NCBI RefSeq assembly: GCF_026151205.1 | Contig: NC_087077.1 | Location: 14,484,983-14,544,982 of the forward strand | DNA from: Bolinopsis microptera | Taxonomy: Eukaryota; Ctenophora; Tentaculata; Lobata; Bolinopsidae | Reading direction: 5' to 3' | DNA: 60,000 nucleotides | Part shown: piece after piece, positions 57,590 through 60,000 of the stretch | Layout of the letters: each line of letters opens with the position of its first letter | How positions within the stretch are numbered: the stretch's first letter is position 1 | The notes under the pieces: generated by a model | Told to the model about the DNA's origin: nothing | What the model saw: only the letters and a program-made list of their open reading frames with translations | Database searches by the model: none | Position numbers and translations under genes: made by a program

Positions 57590-58139
57590 TAGTTAGGGCA
57601 AGAATAGCAATATAGTATGGTCTGTGAATAAATTCGTAACAAAGGTTTCTCTGCAGGAATGTGTTGTCCATAGTCCCAGGCACCACAAAAAAACGTAAGA
57701 CTGAAACCGATGGGGAAAACTTTTTCTAGAACAATTTTTCTCCAGGCGCCTCACGCCCCAACCTTAAAAGTCGTTACTCGGCTTCGGATGGTCTGTGAGA
57801 TCTCAAGAGGAAATGGAAAATGACCGCAATTGCCACATTATGGCAGACGCACGAAGTTTTCAAAGGGAGCTGACAATCACATAACGAGATAATTAGGTTT
57901 TATTCCGAAAAATCACTTAAAAACTGTCTTCAGACAGACCTTCCGAAGCCGACTTTTAAGGTCGGGGCGTGTGGGCGCCTGGAGAAAAATTGTTACAGAA
58001 AGTTTTCCCCATCAGTTTCAGTTTTACGGTTTTTGTTGTGCCTGGGACTATGTATATGGACAACACATCCCTGTAGAGAAACCTTTGTTACGAATTTATT
58101 CACAGATGGTCCCATAAATTTCTATTGTTGCCCTAACTA
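57590..58139. mobile_element. Foldback / TIR element downstream of APH-1
   Basis: A 550-bp sequence with inverted arms of about 200 bases (57590-57790 and 57938-58139) that share TTTCTCTGCAGG-type and GGCGCCTGGAGAAAAATTGT-type blocks. The outer ends read TAGTTAGGGC and GCCCTAACTA. If the outer TA is the target duplication, the TIR begins GTTAGGGCAA, which would suit a Tc1/mariner-like MITE. An AATAAA at 57627-57632 lies about 100 bases past the APH-1 stop, inside the element, and could serve as its polyadenylation signal. Confidence 0.78.
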
Positions 58140-59371
58140 AAACCTTTGTTTAGAGTCTTCGGATTCTTAAAAATCTTGTTTATTCCGGTGGTATAAATCA
58201 GATATTAGCAGGACGTTTGGTATCGGAGATGCTCCGATATCAAACATCTTTGGAGATTTAAGAAGTCGCTGTGTTTATAAAATCCTATTGGGCAGAGATT
58301 AAAGCTGTTTTCATTTTTTATACTTCTAATTTAAGCTTAAATTGTTAAGAATTTCGGGATTGCTTGGAATCGGGTAACGTGTGCTTTCAGAGGAGGTAAT
58401 ATTATGTTAAAATGTGAGATTCAGTGGCTGGTTCACCTTACTTCTGACTATTTGTTGGGGGGGGTCCAACCCGATGTCCGATATGAGGGTTGATGAGGCC
58501 AAAATCGGAATCGGAAAAATCGGAAAAATCGGAAAATTGAGAAATTTACAGAATCGATCTCAAAAACCTCTCAGAAGTGATATAATTCAACCAGAACCCC
58601 TACATATGCTATATTGTTATAAGAAAACAAACCAATTGGACATTCTTGACATACGTTGCATGCCACTTTTCGCGCGCCTCCTCCGCCGCCGAAGGTAGGG
58701 GGATGTTTTGCGATATAAGACTTATAATTTCGGCGGAAAATGTATGAAGTTTTAAAAGTCGATTTTGAGGGCAAAGATCGCGTTTTTACCTACCCATCCA
58801 AGAGTCCCCTTTCTTGTTGGCGAAATTCTCTACTTTCTTTTGATATTTTAAAATTGAAATTTGACTTGATTGGTGGAGAGTTATGGTTTGTCAAAGTGAA
58901 CGTTTTAAAATGAAGTGCAAATTCTTATCTCTGATATTGGGATACGAAACATGTATCAAGGACATTCCAATAGTATGTTTTATGTGTTTTTCCACTGCAG
59001 GGGCTTATTAGTATGCTCACTACTAGTTGGAGTTGTCATGTACTCCCAGACCCGAGTGCTTTGGCCTTTTGACGTGACATCGATTGTTAAATTGTTTCTT
59101 GAATTAATTTTATCCCAGTTACTTGTTATTATGTATTAGTACAACACTAGGTACCGGGTTATATTTTGTGGTCCGGTCTTTAAACATACCATGATATCAC
59201 TAGTACACTGCACCTTAAATGTATACCAGTAGTAGTCAAGTACATTTGTATCGTAACACATGCTTGGCTGGGGGATCATGTTTTGTGTCCGTTCGGTACC
59301 CTATATTTTCAAAACGGAAAAAAAGTAGGGCGAACAAAAACGGACAAAAACAGACAAAACTTTTACATGTC
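58140..59371. other. Intergenic, nothing recognised
   Basis: Contains a short GGAATCGGAAAAATCGG tandem near 58507-58540. No gene signature was recognised on either strand. Confidence 0.4.
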
Positions 59372-60000
59372 CTCCTCCTCCCTAGTCTTCCTCCTCCTTC
59401 TCATCAGTCCTCCTCCTCCTCCTAAGTGTTCCTCCTCCTCCTGAGTCCTTCTCCTCCTCAGTTCTCTTCAATCCTCTTCCTGACTCCTCGTCCTCGTCCT
59501 CGTCCTTCTCCTCAGTCCTCCTCACCCTGCTCCTCAGTCCCCTCCTCCTCCTCAGTCCTACTCCCAGTCCTTCTCCTTCTCCTCCTCCTCCTCCTCATTT
59601 CTCCTCCTCATCCTCCTCCTCCTTCTCCTCCCCATCAGTCCTCCTGAGTCCTCCTCATAGTCGTCATCCTCCTCCTGAGTCCTCCTCCTCATCCTCGTCC
59701 ACCTCCTGAGTCCTCCTTCTGAGTCCTCCTCCTCATCCTCCTCCTCAGTCATCATCCTCTTCCTCCTCAGTCCTCCCCAGTCCTCCTCCTCCTCATCCTC
59801 CTCCTTCTCCTCCTCATCAGTCCTCATCCTCTGTCCTCCTCACAATCGTCCTCGTCCTCATCCACATCCTTAGTCCTCCTCCTCCTTATCCTCCTCCTCA
59901 GTCCTCATCCTCTTCCTCCTCAGTCCTCCCCAGTCCTCCTCCTCCTCATCCTCCTCCTTCTCCTCCTCATCAGTCCTCATCCTCTGTCCTCCTCACAATC
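59372..60000. repeat. (TCC)n-rich imperfect microsatellite, continues past the window
   Basis: Pyrimidine-rich strand made of TCC/CTC triplets interspersed with AGTCC and CATCC. A larger repeat is present: the segment from about 59745 to 59850 recurs from about 59890 to 60000. Open frames here encode Ser/Pro or Glu runs and are not genes. Confidence 0.93.

Noticed and set aside
59219-59827. Ser/Pro- and Glu-rich frames over the TCC tract
   Set aside because: Pure consequences of the triplet repeat composition.

Overview
This is metazoan nuclear DNA. The evidence is spliced genes for animal proteins (AMPK catalytic subunit, gamma-secretase subunit APH-1, TEX10/IPI1), dense GT-AG introns, non-LTR retrotransposons, terminal-inverted-repeat (TIR) DNA elements and long minisatellites. 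The base composition is AT-rich. The repeat content, mostly small introns and genes nested in introns would suit an early-branching invertebrate (cnidarian, ctenophore, sponge or placozoan), but nothing here fixes the phylum.

Layout. 1-1190: gene-poor, with a TC microsatellite. 1190-8680: a 42-bp minisatellite of about 100 units, split by a 3.17-kb TIR element (1816-4985) that has an 8-bp target duplication and a G-rich minisatellite core. 9.1-9.67 kb: a second, 22-24-bp minisatellite. 11096-19690 (minus): TEX10/IPI1 homologue, eight coding exons. 19.7-27.6 kb: no intact gene; a graveyard of RT fragments and TIR elements. 27.6-32.6 kb (minus): a nearly intact CR1/L2-type retrotransposon with one premature stop in ORF2, beside an older RT remnant. 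33228-50290 (plus): AMPK alpha, 16 coding exons, 557 codons, one GC-AG intron; its introns hold at least three TIR elements, a tRNA-like sequence and a dead copy of exon 10. 51271-57525 (plus): APH-1, six coding exons, 240 residues. APH-1 intron 1 contains a broken papain-family protease gene and intron 5 an intact 367-codon ORF of unknown function, both on the same strand. 57.6-60 kb: a foldback element, then a TCC-rich tract to the window end.

The three conserved genes belong to unrelated housekeeping pathways (pre-rRNA processing, energy sensing, intramembrane proteolysis), and nothing suggests a shared function. The unusual content is structural: a TIR element sitting inside a hairpin-forming satellite, several elements with exact target-site duplications, a tandemly copied splice donor in APH-1, and an exon relic in AMPK. 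Exon boundaries were placed by hand from reading frame, splice consensus and remembered similarity to the families; transcript data were not available.
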